A program made the position numbers and the translations under genes. DNA of 64,000 bases from NCBI RefSeq assembly GCF_014251995.1, contig NZ_CP059205.1:62001-126000 (forward strand), written 5' to 3'. The notes below the pieces were generated by a model. The model saw only the letters and a program-made list of their open reading frames with translations. It was not told the origin of the DNA and did no database searches. Position 1 is the first letter of the stretch. Each line of letters starts with the position of its first letter. This document shows, piece by piece, positions 37,502 through 46,361 of this stretch. Source of the stretch: Blattabacterium cuenoti (lineage in GTDB: Bacteria; Bacteroidota; Bacteroidia; Flavobacteriales; Blattabacteriaceae).

Positions 37502-38221
37502 ATGAATATAGCAATAATAGGATATGGAAAAATGGGGAAATCCATAGAAAAAATAGCAAAAAAAAGAAATCATAAAATTTCATTATGTTATGATGAAACT
37601 CCTTCTCCATCTTTATTAAAAGATTCAGATGTAGCAATTGAGTTTAGTCAACCTGATTCAGCATTCAATAATGTAAAAATTTGTATAGAAAATAATATAC
37701 CAACAGTATGCGGAACTACTGGTTGGTTAGAAAAAATAGAACTAATTAAAAAAATTTGTAGAAAAAAAAATGGATCTTTTTTATATTCTTCCAATTTTAG
37801 TATTGGAATGAATATTTTCTTTGAAATCAATAAAAAATTGTCAGGACTTTTATTTCCTTATTCTAAGGATTATGAAATAAGAATTGAGGAAATTCACCAT
37901 ATAAAAAAAATAGATAAACCTAGTGGAACCTCTATTTCATTGGCAGAGGATATCATAAAAAATAAAATAAAAAAAACATGGATTCTAGATAACAATAAAA
38001 AAACAAAAGATCAAATTTTAATTGTTTCTAAAAGATTTGGAGATGTATCAGGAACACATATTGTTAAATATGAATCTAAAATAGAAAATATAGAAATAAA
38101 GCACAAAGCTCATAATAGAGAAGGATTTTCTGTTGGAGCCGTAATTGCTGCAGAATGGATTAAAAATAAAAAAGGAATTTTTTCTATGAAAGATTTTCTT
38201 ATAAGTAAAGGAGTACTATAA
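37502..38221 (+). CDS. dapB: 4-hydroxy-tetrahydrodipicolinate reductase
   Basis: 239 residues. N-terminal Rossmann motif IIGYGKMGKSIE, the CGTTGWLE nucleotide loop, SSNFSIGMNIF, catalytic EIHHIKKIDKPSGTS with its histidines and lysine, and C-terminal HKAHNREGFSVGAV. It acts in the diaminopimelate/lysine path, serving both provisioning and peptidoglycan synthesis. It is followed 11 bp later by lepB, a common Bacteroidota arrangement. Confidence 0.95.
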   Translation: MNIAIIGYGKMGKSIEKIAKKRNHKISLCYDETPSPSLLKDSDVAIEFSQPDSAFNNVKICIENNIPTVCGTTGWLEKIELIKKICRKKNGSFLYSSNFSIGMNIFFEINKKLSGLLFPYSKDYEIRIEEIHHIKKIDKPSGTSISLAEDIIKNKIKKTWILDNNKKTKDQILIVSKRFGDVSGTHIVKYESKIENIEIKHKAHNREGFSVGAVIAAEWIKNKKGIFSMKDFLISKGVL

Positions 38222-38232
38222 TAATTAATTTC

Positions 38233-39624
38233 GTGCATAAATACTTTGTTTTAAGTGGTATTTTTTTACTTTTTGAGTATATTTTTCATGTTCTAGGAAC
38301 ATGGAGGCTTTATCAAAAAGCTGGAATGAAATTGTGGGAAATCATTATCCCTATATATAATTTTTATATTCTTTTAAAAAAAAATAATCTATCTAAATGG
38401 TATATACTTTTTTTAGTAAATCCATTAACAAGTATTATTTTACTTTTTATTTTTTGGATGGATTTAATTCATTCTTTTGGAAAGAACAAGAAAAAAGATA
38501 TTTTATTTCTTTTCCTATCTTTAGGAACATATATTTATTACATTAGTTTTTTTGAAAAAGTTTATTTTTCAAAATTTAAAACAAAAAAAGAAAAAGAAGA
38601 TAATAGAGGAATTTTATTAGCAACTATTTTAGCTTTTATTATACATACTTATATAATACAACCTTTTGTGATTCCTACTTCTTCTATGGAGAAAACATTA
38701 TTAGTAGGAGATTTTATACTGGTTAGTAAAATTCATTATGGTTTGAGAATGCCTATGTCACCTATTTCAATTCCTTTTATACACAATAAGACTATCGGAA
38801 AAATAAAATTTTATATTCCTATTTTTAAATGGCCTTATTTTCGTTTTCCTCCTTTTCAATCTATAAAAAGAAATGATATAGTTGTTTTCAATTTTCCTAA
38901 AGATCCTAATCATGAAATTATAGATAAAAAAGATCATTATGTTAAACGTTGTGTAGGACTTCCAGGTGATTTAATATTTATTAAAAATGGAATTTTATTT
39001 GTTAATAATAAAAAAGAAAAATTTTTTTCAAAAAAACAACAAGCTTACTTTATTAAAACTGAAAATATCCCTTTAAATATAGAATATATTAAAAATAAAA
39101 TGGATATTAAAGATCTTGAGTTTATTGGAGAAATTAATAACGGATATTATTACAAAATAATGTTAACCGAAAAAGAAGCGATTCAAATAAAAAATATTTT
39201 TGGTAATATAGTTTTTATAAAAAAGGATATCTTTCCATCGAATTTTAAAGAAAAATTTATATTCCCTAACAGTTATTCTTGGAATAGAGACTTTTTTGGA
39301 CCATTATATGTACCAAAAAAAGGAGAATTTCTCAAACCTAACAAAAAAAATATTCATCTTTATAAAGAAATTATTTTTTACGAAAAAGGAGAAAAAGTTT
39401 TATTATCCTCAAAGGGATATAGAATAAAAAAAAATTACTACTTCATGATGGGAGATAATAGACATAATTCATATGACTCTCGTTATTGGGGGTTAGTTCC
39501 AGAAGACCATATAGTAGGAAAACCAATATTTATATGGACAAGTATCGATTGGGATAGAAAGCATCCTTGGAATTTATTTAGTTGGAAATTTCGTTGGAAT
39601 CGAATTATGAAAACAATAGAATGA
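38233..39624 (+). CDS. lepB: Signal peptidase I
   Basis: 463 residues, GTG start. The N-terminal ~110 residues are several membrane helices (a Bacteroidota-specific extension), followed by a further transmembrane segment and the S26 core: nucleophile serine in IPTSSMEKTL near residue 150, general-base lysine in HYVKRCVGLPGD, and the box E segment MMGDNRHNSYDSRYWG. A large insertion separates these boxes, as in other Bacteroidota. It cleaves signal peptides at the membrane outer face. It ends 4 bp from the convergent rhomboid gene. Confidence 0.93.
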   Translation: MHKYFVLSGIFLLFEYIFHVLGTWRLYQKAGMKLWEIIIPIYNFYILLKKNNLSKWYILFLVNPLTSIILLFIFWMDLIHSFGKNKKKDILFLFLSLGTYIYYISFFEKVYFSKFKTKKEKEDNRGILLATILAFIIHTYIIQPFVIPTSSMEKTLLVGDFILVSKIHYGLRMPMSPISIPFIHNKTIGKIKFYIPIFKWPYFRFPPFQSIKRNDIVVFNFPKDPNHEIIDKKDHYVKRCVGLPGDLIFIKNGILFVNNKKEKFFSKKQQAYFIKTENIPLNIEYIKNKMDIKDLEFIGEINNGYYYKIMLTEKEAIQIKNIFGNIVFIKKDIFPSNFKEKFIFPNSYSWNRDFFGPLYVPKKGEFLKPNKKNIHLYKEIIFYEKGEKVLLSSKGYRIKKNYYFMMGDNRHNSYDSRYWGLVPEDHIVGKPIFIWTSIDWDRKHPWNLFSWKFRWNRIMKTIE

Positions 39625-39628
39625 AATT

Positions 39629-40324
39629 CTAAAAAGTTTTTTTTATAACACTTCCTATAAGATAACCAGAAATAATTCCTCCAATATGGGCAAAATGAGC
39701 TACCCCGGGTGCTAAATCGAAAATAGATGATATTAAACTTCCAAAAATAAAAATTATAATAGCTTTTCTAACAGCAATTGGAAAAGGAAAAGGGAGAATA
39801 AAAATTCTATGTTCTGGAAAAAATTTAGCAAAAGCTCCTACTATTCCACTTATAGCTCCAGAAGAACCTATCATAGGAGAATATATGTAATTATAAAGAT
39901 TCATTTTTTGTTCTTCATCCATTATTAAATAATCCAATGTTTTTCTAATTTCCGAAAAATTCAAGGTTTGTAAATAATAATATATAATACTAGTATTGAA
40001 AATGATTTGAAATAATGCAGCAAAAAAACCTGATAAAAAATATATTATTAAAAATCTTTTAATTCCCAATAAAGTCTCTATTTGTCCTCCAAACATTAAC
40101 AATGCTAACATATTAAAAATTATATGTAAGAAAAAACTTTTAGAATGAATAAACATATGTGTTAAAATTTGATACAATTCAAAACGGTCATCTATAGGAT
40201 GATATAAAGAAAACATATTTTCTATTTTATATTGTGAAAAAACGAAAATAGCCGTATACACAAGTATATTAATACTGATTAAATGTTTTACAGCATCCGA
40301 GTTAAGATTTGTATGAAAATTCAC
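39629..40324 (-). CDS. Rhomboid family intramembrane serine protease
   Basis: 231 residues, about six membrane helices. The catalytic serine lies in IGSSGAISGIVGAF and the histidine in AHFAHIGGIISGY; HIIFNMLALLMFGG is the conserved second helix. The start overlaps the end of mutL by 23 bp, implying co-transcription. Substrate unknown. Confidence 0.9.
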   Translation of the reverse strand: MNFHTNLNSDAVKHLISINILVYTAIFVFSQYKIENMFSLYHPIDDRFELYQILTHMFIHSKSFFLHIIFNMLALLMFGGQIETLLGIKRFLIIYFLSGFFAALFQIIFNTSIIYYYLQTLNFSEIRKTLDYLIMDEEQKMNLYNYIYSPMIGSSGAISGIVGAFAKFFPEHRIFILPFPFPIAVRKAIIIFIFGSLISSIFDLAPGVAHFAHIGGIISGYLIGSVIKKTF

Positions 40325-42056
40325 TTTTTGAAAAATTTGTTTTTAAGAAAAAAATTATAGGATCACCCGAATCCGTATAACTTGGATTATTACAAGAAAA
40401 TAAATTTTTAATTAGACACACCATTTCATTAGAAAGTAATCTCGTTCCATATTTTATAGATGCAGATTCCGATATTAATTTAATAAGTATTATTTTATTA
40501 TTTTTTTCTCCTTTAATAAAATTATATTTTAAAATATTTTTAAAAATTTCAATTAATGTATTTTGATGTATCATTTCAGGAATGGAATATAAATAAACTG
40601 ATTCATTGAAAAAATACAAATGGAACCCCAAATCTATTAAATCATTTTTTATATTCTTTAAAGAAAGAAATTCTTTTCCAAAAAGTTTTATTTTTATAGG
40701 GAAAAAAAATAGTTGACTCATTAATTTTTTTCTTCCTGAAAAAAATTCAACTAATATATTCTTATGAGCTCTATATTGATCTACTAGAATAGTAGATTCA
40801 TTATCAAATTTAAATATTATATATTTTTTATTTATTTGAAAAACTTTTATTTTTTCCTTGTTGGAAACATAATTTGATAATTTTATTATCAAATCAGAAT
40901 TTTTATTTAAACCTTCATTTAAAGAATAATCATTTAATTCAAACCAATTTATTGACTGTTTTTCTTTTTTATAAGAAGGATTTTTAAAACAAGAATTATT
41001 CAAAAATGAATTTTCTAAATTAGGATCTAAAAAAATATTATAATTTTTTAATTCTTTTTTTTTTACATTATATTGACGAAATAAAACATTTTTAATTTCT
41101 TGTTGAATTATCGAACCAACTATCTCTTCACCTTTTAATTTAACCTCTTTTTTTGAAGGGTGAATATTACAATTCACAAGACTTGGAGGAACATAAATAA
41201 AAATGAAGTAAGAAATTGTTTCAAAATTTTTCAAAAACCCATTATAAGAATGAATAATTTTTCTATGTAAAAATAAATATTTAACACAACGTTGATTAAC
41301 TAGTATTAAATGATTTCCTTTTTTGATGGAAGAATCAGGAACACTAACAAATCCTTCAATAAAAATTTCATTTTTATTTATTAAAATAGGTTTTAATACC
41401 TTTTTTTTATTATTAAAAATTTCTTTAATTCTTTCTATTAAAGAAACTTCTTGAAAAGAAAAAATAATTTTATTATTATGATAAAAACGATATAAAATAT
41501 TTCTATGTGCTAAAATTATTTTATAAAATTCATAAACTATATTTTGAAATTCTATCCGTGAAGATTTTAAAAACCTTCTCCTAACAGGAAGTTTATAAAA
41601 AATATTTTTTACAGAGATTCTTGTTCCCTTAAGCATATTTATAGGAATTTCATTTTTTATTTTTCCTTCCTCTATGAAAAGATGAATTCCTACTGAATCT
41701 TTTTCATTTTTAGTCTGTATTTCTAATTGAGAAATGAGAGCTATAGAAGCTAAAGCTTCTCCTCTGAATCCTTTTGTACTAATTTTGAAAATATCATCAT
41801 GTTTTTTAATTTTTGAAGTAGTATATCTTTCAATACTCATTCTTGCATCATTTTTACTCATTCCATCTCCATCATCTATTAATTGAATTAATGTCTTTCC
41901 TGAATCTTTTATAAAAACGTCAATAACTCTTGCATTTGCATCTATTGAATTTTCTAAAAGTTCTTTTAAAATAGAAGAAGGACGTTGTATGACTTCTCCT
42001 GCGGCTATTTGATTAATCACCTTAATAGGTAAGAAATTAATAACATCTTTTTTCAT
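40302..42056 (-). CDS. mutL: DNA mismatch repair protein MutL with a degraded endonuclease motif
   Basis: 584 residues. The GHKL ATPase is intact: AAGEVIQRPSSILKELLENSIDA, DDGDGMSK and STKGFRGEALASI. The C-terminal metal-site motif DQH(R/A)xxExxxxE is altered: residues ~426-437 read DQYRAHKNILVE, with histidine to tyrosine and the first glutamate to lysine. Bacteroidota lack MutH and rely on MutL to nick DNA, so this copy may bind but not cut. It overlaps ribH by 4 bp. Confidence 0.94.
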   Translation of the reverse strand: MKKDVINFLPIKVINQIAAGEVIQRPSSILKELLENSIDANARVIDVFIKDSGKTLIQLIDDGDGMSKNDARMSIERYTTSKIKKHDDIFKISTKGFRGEALASIALISQLEIQTKNEKDSVGIHLFIEEGKIKNEIPINMLKGTRISVKNIFYKLPVRRRFLKSSRIEFQNIVYEFYKIILAHRNILYRFYHNNKIIFSFQEVSLIERIKEIFNNKKKVLKPILINKNEIFIEGFVSVPDSSIKKGNHLILVNQRCVKYLFLHRKIIHSYNGFLKNFETISYFIFIYVPPSLVNCNIHPSKKEVKLKGEEIVGSIIQQEIKNVLFRQYNVKKKELKNYNIFLDPNLENSFLNNSCFKNPSYKKEKQSINWFELNDYSLNEGLNKNSDLIIKLSNYVSNKEKIKVFQINKKYIIFKFDNESTILVDQYRAHKNILVEFFSGRKKLMSQLFFFPIKIKLFGKEFLSLKNIKNDLIDLGFHLYFFNESVYLYSIPEMIHQNTLIEIFKNILKYNFIKGEKNNKIILIKLISESASIKYGTRLLSNEMVCLIKNLFSCNNPSYTDSGDPIIFFLKTNFSKSEFSYKS

Positions 42057-42535
42057 TTTATGGACCTTCTAAACAAAGACATATATATGGCTGTTTTAGC
42101 ACATTCTACTCCTTTATTACCCTTTTTTCCACCTGATCTATCAATAGATTGTTGTTTATTTTTATCAGTAAGAACACAAAATATAACAGGAACATCATAT
42201 TTTATATTGATATCTTTAATTCCTTGTGAAATAGATTGACTTATATATTTATAATGAGAAGTTTCTCCTTCTATTATAGATCCAATTGTAATAATTGAAT
42301 CAAAATTATAGTAATGTGCTATTTTCTTAGCAGAATAAATTAATTCATAACTTCCAGGAACTTTCCAGGTTTGAATGTTTTCTCTAAAAATTTCTGATTG
42401 AATTAAAGTATTATAAGCACCTTGGTATAATCTATTAGTAATTTCTTCATTCCATAAAGAAACAATAATTGCAAATTTTAAATTTGCATTTCTTATTTTT
42501 TTTTTATCCAATGAATAAACAGGATCCGTTTTCAT
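42053..42535 (-). CDS. ribH: 6,7-dimethyl-8-ribityllumazine synthase
   Basis: 160 residues. Substrate-binding motifs KFAIIVSLWNEEIT, VPGSYELIYSAKK, TIGSIIEGETSHYKYIS (with catalytic histidine) and PVIFCVLTDKN are all present. It makes the riboflavin precursor by joining the ribityl pyrimidine to a four-carbon unit. It overlaps mutL by 4 bp and follows the TPR gene by 11 bp. Confidence 0.96.
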   Translation of the reverse strand: MKTDPVYSLDKKKIRNANLKFAIIVSLWNEEITNRLYQGAYNTLIQSEIFRENIQTWKVPGSYELIYSAKKIAHYYNFDSIITIGSIIEGETSHYKYISQSISQGIKDINIKYDVPVIFCVLTDKNKQQSIDRSGGKKGNKGVECAKTAIYMSLFRRSIK

Positions 42536-42546
42536 AAAAAATGATT

Positions 42547-43176
42547 TTATAATTTATTGTTAATAAACGTTAGATATTTTTCCACATTTTTTCTATACAT
42601 AAAAAATGGATATTTTTTTTCAATTTTTTCGAAAAAAAATTTCGAATTTTTATATTTTTTCATAGAAAAATTTAATAATGCAGCTTTATAATAATAAAGA
42701 GGGGTTGTTATTTCATTATCTCTAATACTTGCTGCAATAATATAATTTTTTAATGCTTCGTTTTTATTTTTTATTTGAGTGTAAGCATCTCCTATTATTC
42801 CAAATTTTATAGAAGGTAAAATTTCATCTTTTGCGGAAAATTCTTTCATTATTTCAATTGATTTTTTGTAATAACCTAATTTATAATAACAAATTCCTGC
42901 ATAAAATTTTGAAATATTTCCTGCTTTTGTAAAAGGATATTTATAGGATATTCCCGAGAATCCTAAATAATCAATTTTATTTTTTTTTAAATTTAAAGCT
43001 TTATCTATATGACCGTTATAAAGATATTGTTGAGCATAATCCAATTCTTTCATAGCTTTTTTTTCCTCCTTAGAAGAAAAGGATTTTTTTAAAAAAAAAT
43101 ATATAGAAATTGATATTGTGAATAATAAAATGAAAGAAAAGAAAATGATATTTTTTTTTATAAAAAACTTTCTCAT
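42547..43176 (-). CDS. Membrane-anchored TPR-like protein
   Basis: 209 residues: one N-terminal transmembrane helix (residues ~10-28), then helical repeats with the TPR-like spacing (KFYAGICYYKLGYYKKSIEIMKEF, GIIGDAYTQIKNKNEALKNY, YYKAALLNFSMKKYKNSKFFFEKI). The shape resembles YfgM-type periplasmic TPR proteins, and in Bacteroidota a TPR gene commonly precedes ribH. Function not known. Confidence 0.75.
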   Translation of the reverse strand: MRKFFIKKNIIFFSFILLFTISISIYFFLKKSFSSKEEKKAMKELDYAQQYLYNGHIDKALNLKKNKIDYLGFSGISYKYPFTKAGNISKFYAGICYYKLGYYKKSIEIMKEFSAKDEILPSIKFGIIGDAYTQIKNKNEALKNYIIAASIRDNEITTPLYYYKAALLNFSMKKYKNSKFFFEKIEKKYPFFMYRKNVEKYLTFINNKL

Positions 43177-43226
43177 AATATAACAAAATATATAATTAAA
43201 TTATAAAGATTAATTAATAAATTTAA

Positions 43227-44558
43227 TTAATTGTAATTTTTTTTTCTTATTACTTCTACAGCTTTTATTCTTTTATTATCAATACTTCTTATAATAAAAG
43301 AATAATTTGAAAAATTTATTCTCTGTTTTTTTTTAGGAAACTCTTTATTTATTTCCATAATAAATCCACCTAAAGTGTCTGCATTTCCTTTTTTTTTTTC
43401 AAAAATAAATTCTTCTTTTATTTCCATAATACGATAAAAATTAATTAAAGAAGTTTTTCCATCAAATAAGTAATTATTTTGATTTAATTTTGAATAAGAC
43501 ATATCTTCTTCATCGAATTCATCAATAATATCTCCAACTATTTCTTCAATTACGTCTTCAAGAGTAACTAATCCACAAGTTCCTCCATACTCATCCACTA
43601 CAATAGCTAAATGAATTTTCCTTTTTTTAAAATCGTTTAAAAGATCGTCTATCTTTTTTTTTTCTGGAACAAAAAAAGGAGGATGAATAAGATTAGTCCA
43701 TTCAAAATTTTTACTAGAAATAAATGGAAGAAGATCTTTAGCAAAAAGAACACCTTCTATATCATCGATACTATCTTTATAAATAGGTATTCGAGAATAC
43801 CCTTGATAACGAACTAATTCTAATACATCAGAAAAAATAATATTTTTATTTAAAGAAAACATATCTATTCTAGGAGTCATAATTTGATGCGTTTCTGTAT
43901 TTCCAAAATCAATAATTCTTTGTAGGAATTGACACTCTTTAACATTTTTTTGATTTGGAGATGCAATTTTTAACGCTTTTGATAGTTGATCTACAGAAAT
44001 TGAATTCTTTTTTTTTATTAATTTTTTTTCTATGAATTTTGAAATAATAATTATTATTCTACTAATAGGATTCAAAATTTTACTAAGAAAAATCAATGTT
44101 GTTGACATAAAAAAAGCAAAACGAAAATTATTTTTGCTAGCATATATTTTTGGAATTATTTCCCCGAATAATAATAAAATAAAAGTGAGAAAACAAACTT
44201 CTAAAAGAAAATTGATAGGTATATAAAATTTATTGTAAAATACTAAACATTTATTTTCTAAAAATTTACTTATTAAGTAAGAGCTCAGTATTACTATTCC
44301 AATATTGGAAAAATTATTGGATATTAATATTGTTGCTAAAAGTTTTTTTTTCTCTCTAAGAATTTCTAATATAATATTTCCTTGTCGAAGATTTTTTTTT
44401 CTTTCTTTATCAAGAGTTTTTTTTTCAAGACAAAAGAAAGCGGTTTCGGATCCAGATATCAATGCAGAAAATAATAATAATATTATTATTAATAATAAAT
44501 AAAAAATAAAGTATAAAGTGTTTTCTAAAAAAAAATTCGTCGAAGATTCTTTTTCCAA
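43227..44558 (-). CDS. gldE: CNNM/CorC-type membrane protein with CBS domains, GldE-like
   Basis: 443 residues: an N-terminal DUF21 membrane domain (SALISGSETAFFCLEK), a CBS pair (TETHQIMTPRIDMFSL and VVDEYGGTCGLVTLEDVIEEIVGDI), and a C-terminal CorC/HlyC domain. Such proteins move or sense divalent cations. Adjacency to mutY points to GldE, found in flavobacteria as mutY-ssb-gldE-gldD; ssb and gldD are missing at this site. The symbol rests on context; plain hemolysin C family protein is the cautious name. Confidence 0.8.
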   Translation of the reverse strand: MEKESSTNFFLENTLYFIFYLLLIIILLLFSALISGSETAFFCLEKKTLDKERKKNLRQGNIILEILREKKKLLATILISNNFSNIGIVILSSYLISKFLENKCLVFYNKFYIPINFLLEVCFLTFILLLFGEIIPKIYASKNNFRFAFFMSTTLIFLSKILNPISRIIIIISKFIEKKLIKKKNSISVDQLSKALKIASPNQKNVKECQFLQRIIDFGNTETHQIMTPRIDMFSLNKNIIFSDVLELVRYQGYSRIPIYKDSIDDIEGVLFAKDLLPFISSKNFEWTNLIHPPFFVPEKKKIDDLLNDFKKRKIHLAIVVDEYGGTCGLVTLEDVIEEIVGDIIDEFDEEDMSYSKLNQNNYLFDGKTSLINFYRIMEIKEEFIFEKKKGNADTLGGFIMEINKEFPKKKQRINFSNYSFIIRSIDNKRIKAVEVIRKKNYN

Positions 44559-44653
44559 GAGGTTAAATTTTGATAATAATTTTAATAAAGAATTAGATAA
44601 TCCATAATATTATAATATTTTTATTTACATATATAATTTTTTGTGGTTTATTA

Positions 44654-45703
44654 CTAAATTATTTTTTCATGTTTTAGAAATAAAATAATAGGTTTAGGAA
44701 AAGGATATTTTTTTATTTCATTATGTGAAATGAAAAAAATGTCACTAGGTGATATCAAGTTTTTGAATTGTAAACATTTACAATTCAAAAACTTGATATA
44801 CAAAATCTGACGAGTAATTTTATGTTTCATTTTATAAGTTAATACAATATTAGAAACAACTAATCTAAATAACTTTCGAAGTTTATTGTTAATTTCATCA
44901 ATAGTAAGATTTTTTCTTGACTCAATTAAAGGAAACTCATAAAGTCCTTTCCATATATCTTTAGATCTTTTTACAATACAAAAATTATTATTTTGATCAT
45001 GAATAAAAACATAATAAAAAAATCTATGCTTTATTGTATATTTTTCTATTCTTTTTACAGGAAATTTATATACAGAATTATTTTTAATAGAAAAACAAGA
45101 ATTTTTAATTGGACATAATAAACATTTTGCATTTTTTGGAGTGCAAAAAATTGCCCCGATATCCATAATTGCTTGATTAAAAATACCAGGAGTTTTCCAA
45201 TCTATCATTTTTAAAACAATAGTCTTAAATAAATTTTTTGTTATAAAAGAAGTTATATCATATTTAATTCCCAAATATCTAGAAAATACTCTATAAGCAT
45301 TTCCATCAATAGCAGGAATAACTTCATTAAAACATATAGATGCAATAGCAGCCCCCGTATATGGACCTATCCCTTTATGTTTTATTAATTCTTTATATGT
45401 TTTTGGAAATAAATTATCATTACCTTCTAATTTTTTAGAAAAAGAATGTAAATACCTTGCTCTAGAATAGTAACCTAGTCCTTCCCATTCTTTTAATACA
45501 TTTTTTTCCTCTGCTTGAGATAACTTTTCCAAAGTTGGAAATTTTTGTATAAAGTTTAAATAGTATTTTATTGTATTTGAAACTTTTGTTTGTTGTAACA
45601 TAAATTCTGAAACTAATATATGATACGGATTTTTAGTCCTTCTCCAAGGAAGTTTCCTATGGTTTTTTCTGTACCAATTTATTATTTTTCTGGAAAAATT
45701 CAT
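44654..45703 (-). CDS. mutY: A/G-specific adenine glycosylase MutY
   Basis: About 349 residues. N terminus NWYRKNHRKLPWR; catalytic glutamate in SEFMLQQTKV; helix-hairpin-helix KHKGIGPYTGAAIASI; catalytic aspartate in PAIDGNAYR; and an intact [4Fe-4S] loop CTPKNAKCLLCPIKNSC. The C-terminal NUDIX-like domain is diverged. The ATG at 45703 gives the conserved N terminus; another lies 6 bp upstream. A perfect 48-bp palindrome lies inside the coding sequence near the 3' end. Confidence 0.93.
   Translation of the reverse strand: MNFSRKIINWYRKNHRKLPWRRTKNPYHILVSEFMLQQTKVSNTIKYYLNFIQKFPTLEKLSQAEEKNVLKEWEGLGYYSRARYLHSFSKKLEGNDNLFPKTYKELIKHKGIGPYTGAAIASICFNEVIPAIDGNAYRVFSRYLGIKYDITSFITKNLFKTIVLKMIDWKTPGIFNQAIMDIGAIFCTPKNAKCLLCPIKNSCFSIKNNSVYKFPVKRIEKYTIKHRFFYYVFIHDQNNNFCIVKRSKDIWKGLYEFPLIESRKNLTIDEINNKLRKLFRLVVSNIVLTYKMKHKITRQILYIKFLNCKCLQFKNLISPSDIFFISHNEIKKYPFPKPIILFLKHEKII
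44752..44799. repeat. Perfect inverted repeat, 23-bp arms and 2-nt loop, inside mutY
   Basis: Arms 44752-44774 and 44777-44799 are exact reverse complements separated by CA. The segment is coding (mutY residues around YIKFLNCKCLQFKNL), so mutY mRNA can fold into a long hairpin here. The flanking bases (G at 44751, A at 44800) do not pair. Confidence 0.95.
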
Positions 45704-45787
45704 ATACATTTAATTTTATAGCAATTTTATAAAAAATAGGTATATTTAGGAAACCGAATTTTGTTATTCGATATTAATGGATTTAAC

Positions 45788-46081
45788 ATGACAAAAGCAG
45801 ATATAATAACAGAAATCATATCAGAAACTGGATCTGAAAGAACTGATACACAAAGGGTTATAGAAACATTTATGAAAAAAATAAAACAAAGTCTCACGTC
45901 TGGAGAAAATGTTTATTTAAGAGGATTTGGTTCATTTATTGTTAAATACAGAGCAAGGAAACTTGGAAGACATATATCTAAAGATGAATCTATTGTAATT
46001 CCCGAACATAATATTCCAGCATTTAAACCTGCAAAATCTTTTACCAATTTAATAAAAAAAAATGTTCCTATAAAAAAATAA
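45788..46081 (+). CDS. hup: HU/IHF family DNA-binding protein
   Basis: 97 residues from ATG 45788. N-terminal helices TKADIITEIISETG and ETFMKKIKQSLTSGENVYLRGFGSFIVKYRARKLGR match the HU dimer core and the base of the DNA-binding arms; AFKPAKSFTNLI ends the fold. An upstream in-frame start is possible but lies outside the conserved protein. A nucleoid protein; it is divergent from mutY. Confidence 0.93.
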   Translation: MTKADIITEIISETGSERTDTQRVIETFMKKIKQSLTSGENVYLRGFGSFIVKYRARKLGRHISKDESIVIPEHNIPAFKPAKSFTNLIKKNVPIKK

Positions 46082-46214
46082 TATATAATATAATAAACAT
46101 TTATATTCAATAAATTTAAGGATCTATATTATAGAATTATTTATTTGGTAATATAACAAAAATAAATCAATTATATATTTATGAATAATAATAAGTTAAT
46201 AACAATTGAAAGTT

Positions 46215-46304
46215 ATGCCTAACGGAAAGAAAAGAAAAAGACGTAAAATAGCAACTCACAAAAGAAAGAAAAGAAGCAGAAAAAATAGGCATAAGAAAAA
46301 ATAA
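46215..46304 (+). CDS. 29-residue basic protein, conserved in Bacteroidota
   Basis: An ATG at 46215 opens a 29-codon frame ending TAA at 46302-46304. About two thirds of its residues are lysine, arginine or histidine, starting MPNGKKRKRRK and ending RHKKK. A near-identical tiny protein stands between HU and RNase G genes in many Bacteroidota, as I recall. Size and charge suggest a ribosomal or RNA-binding protein; the Bacteroidota ribosomal protein bL38 is one candidate but I cannot confirm it. Confidence 0.8.
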   Translation: MPNGKKRKRRKIATHKRKKRSRKNRHKKK

Positions 46305-46361
46305 AATTGGCTTATTAATTTTTACAAAATTTAAACGTTTTTACTTGTTTTTGTGTATGTT

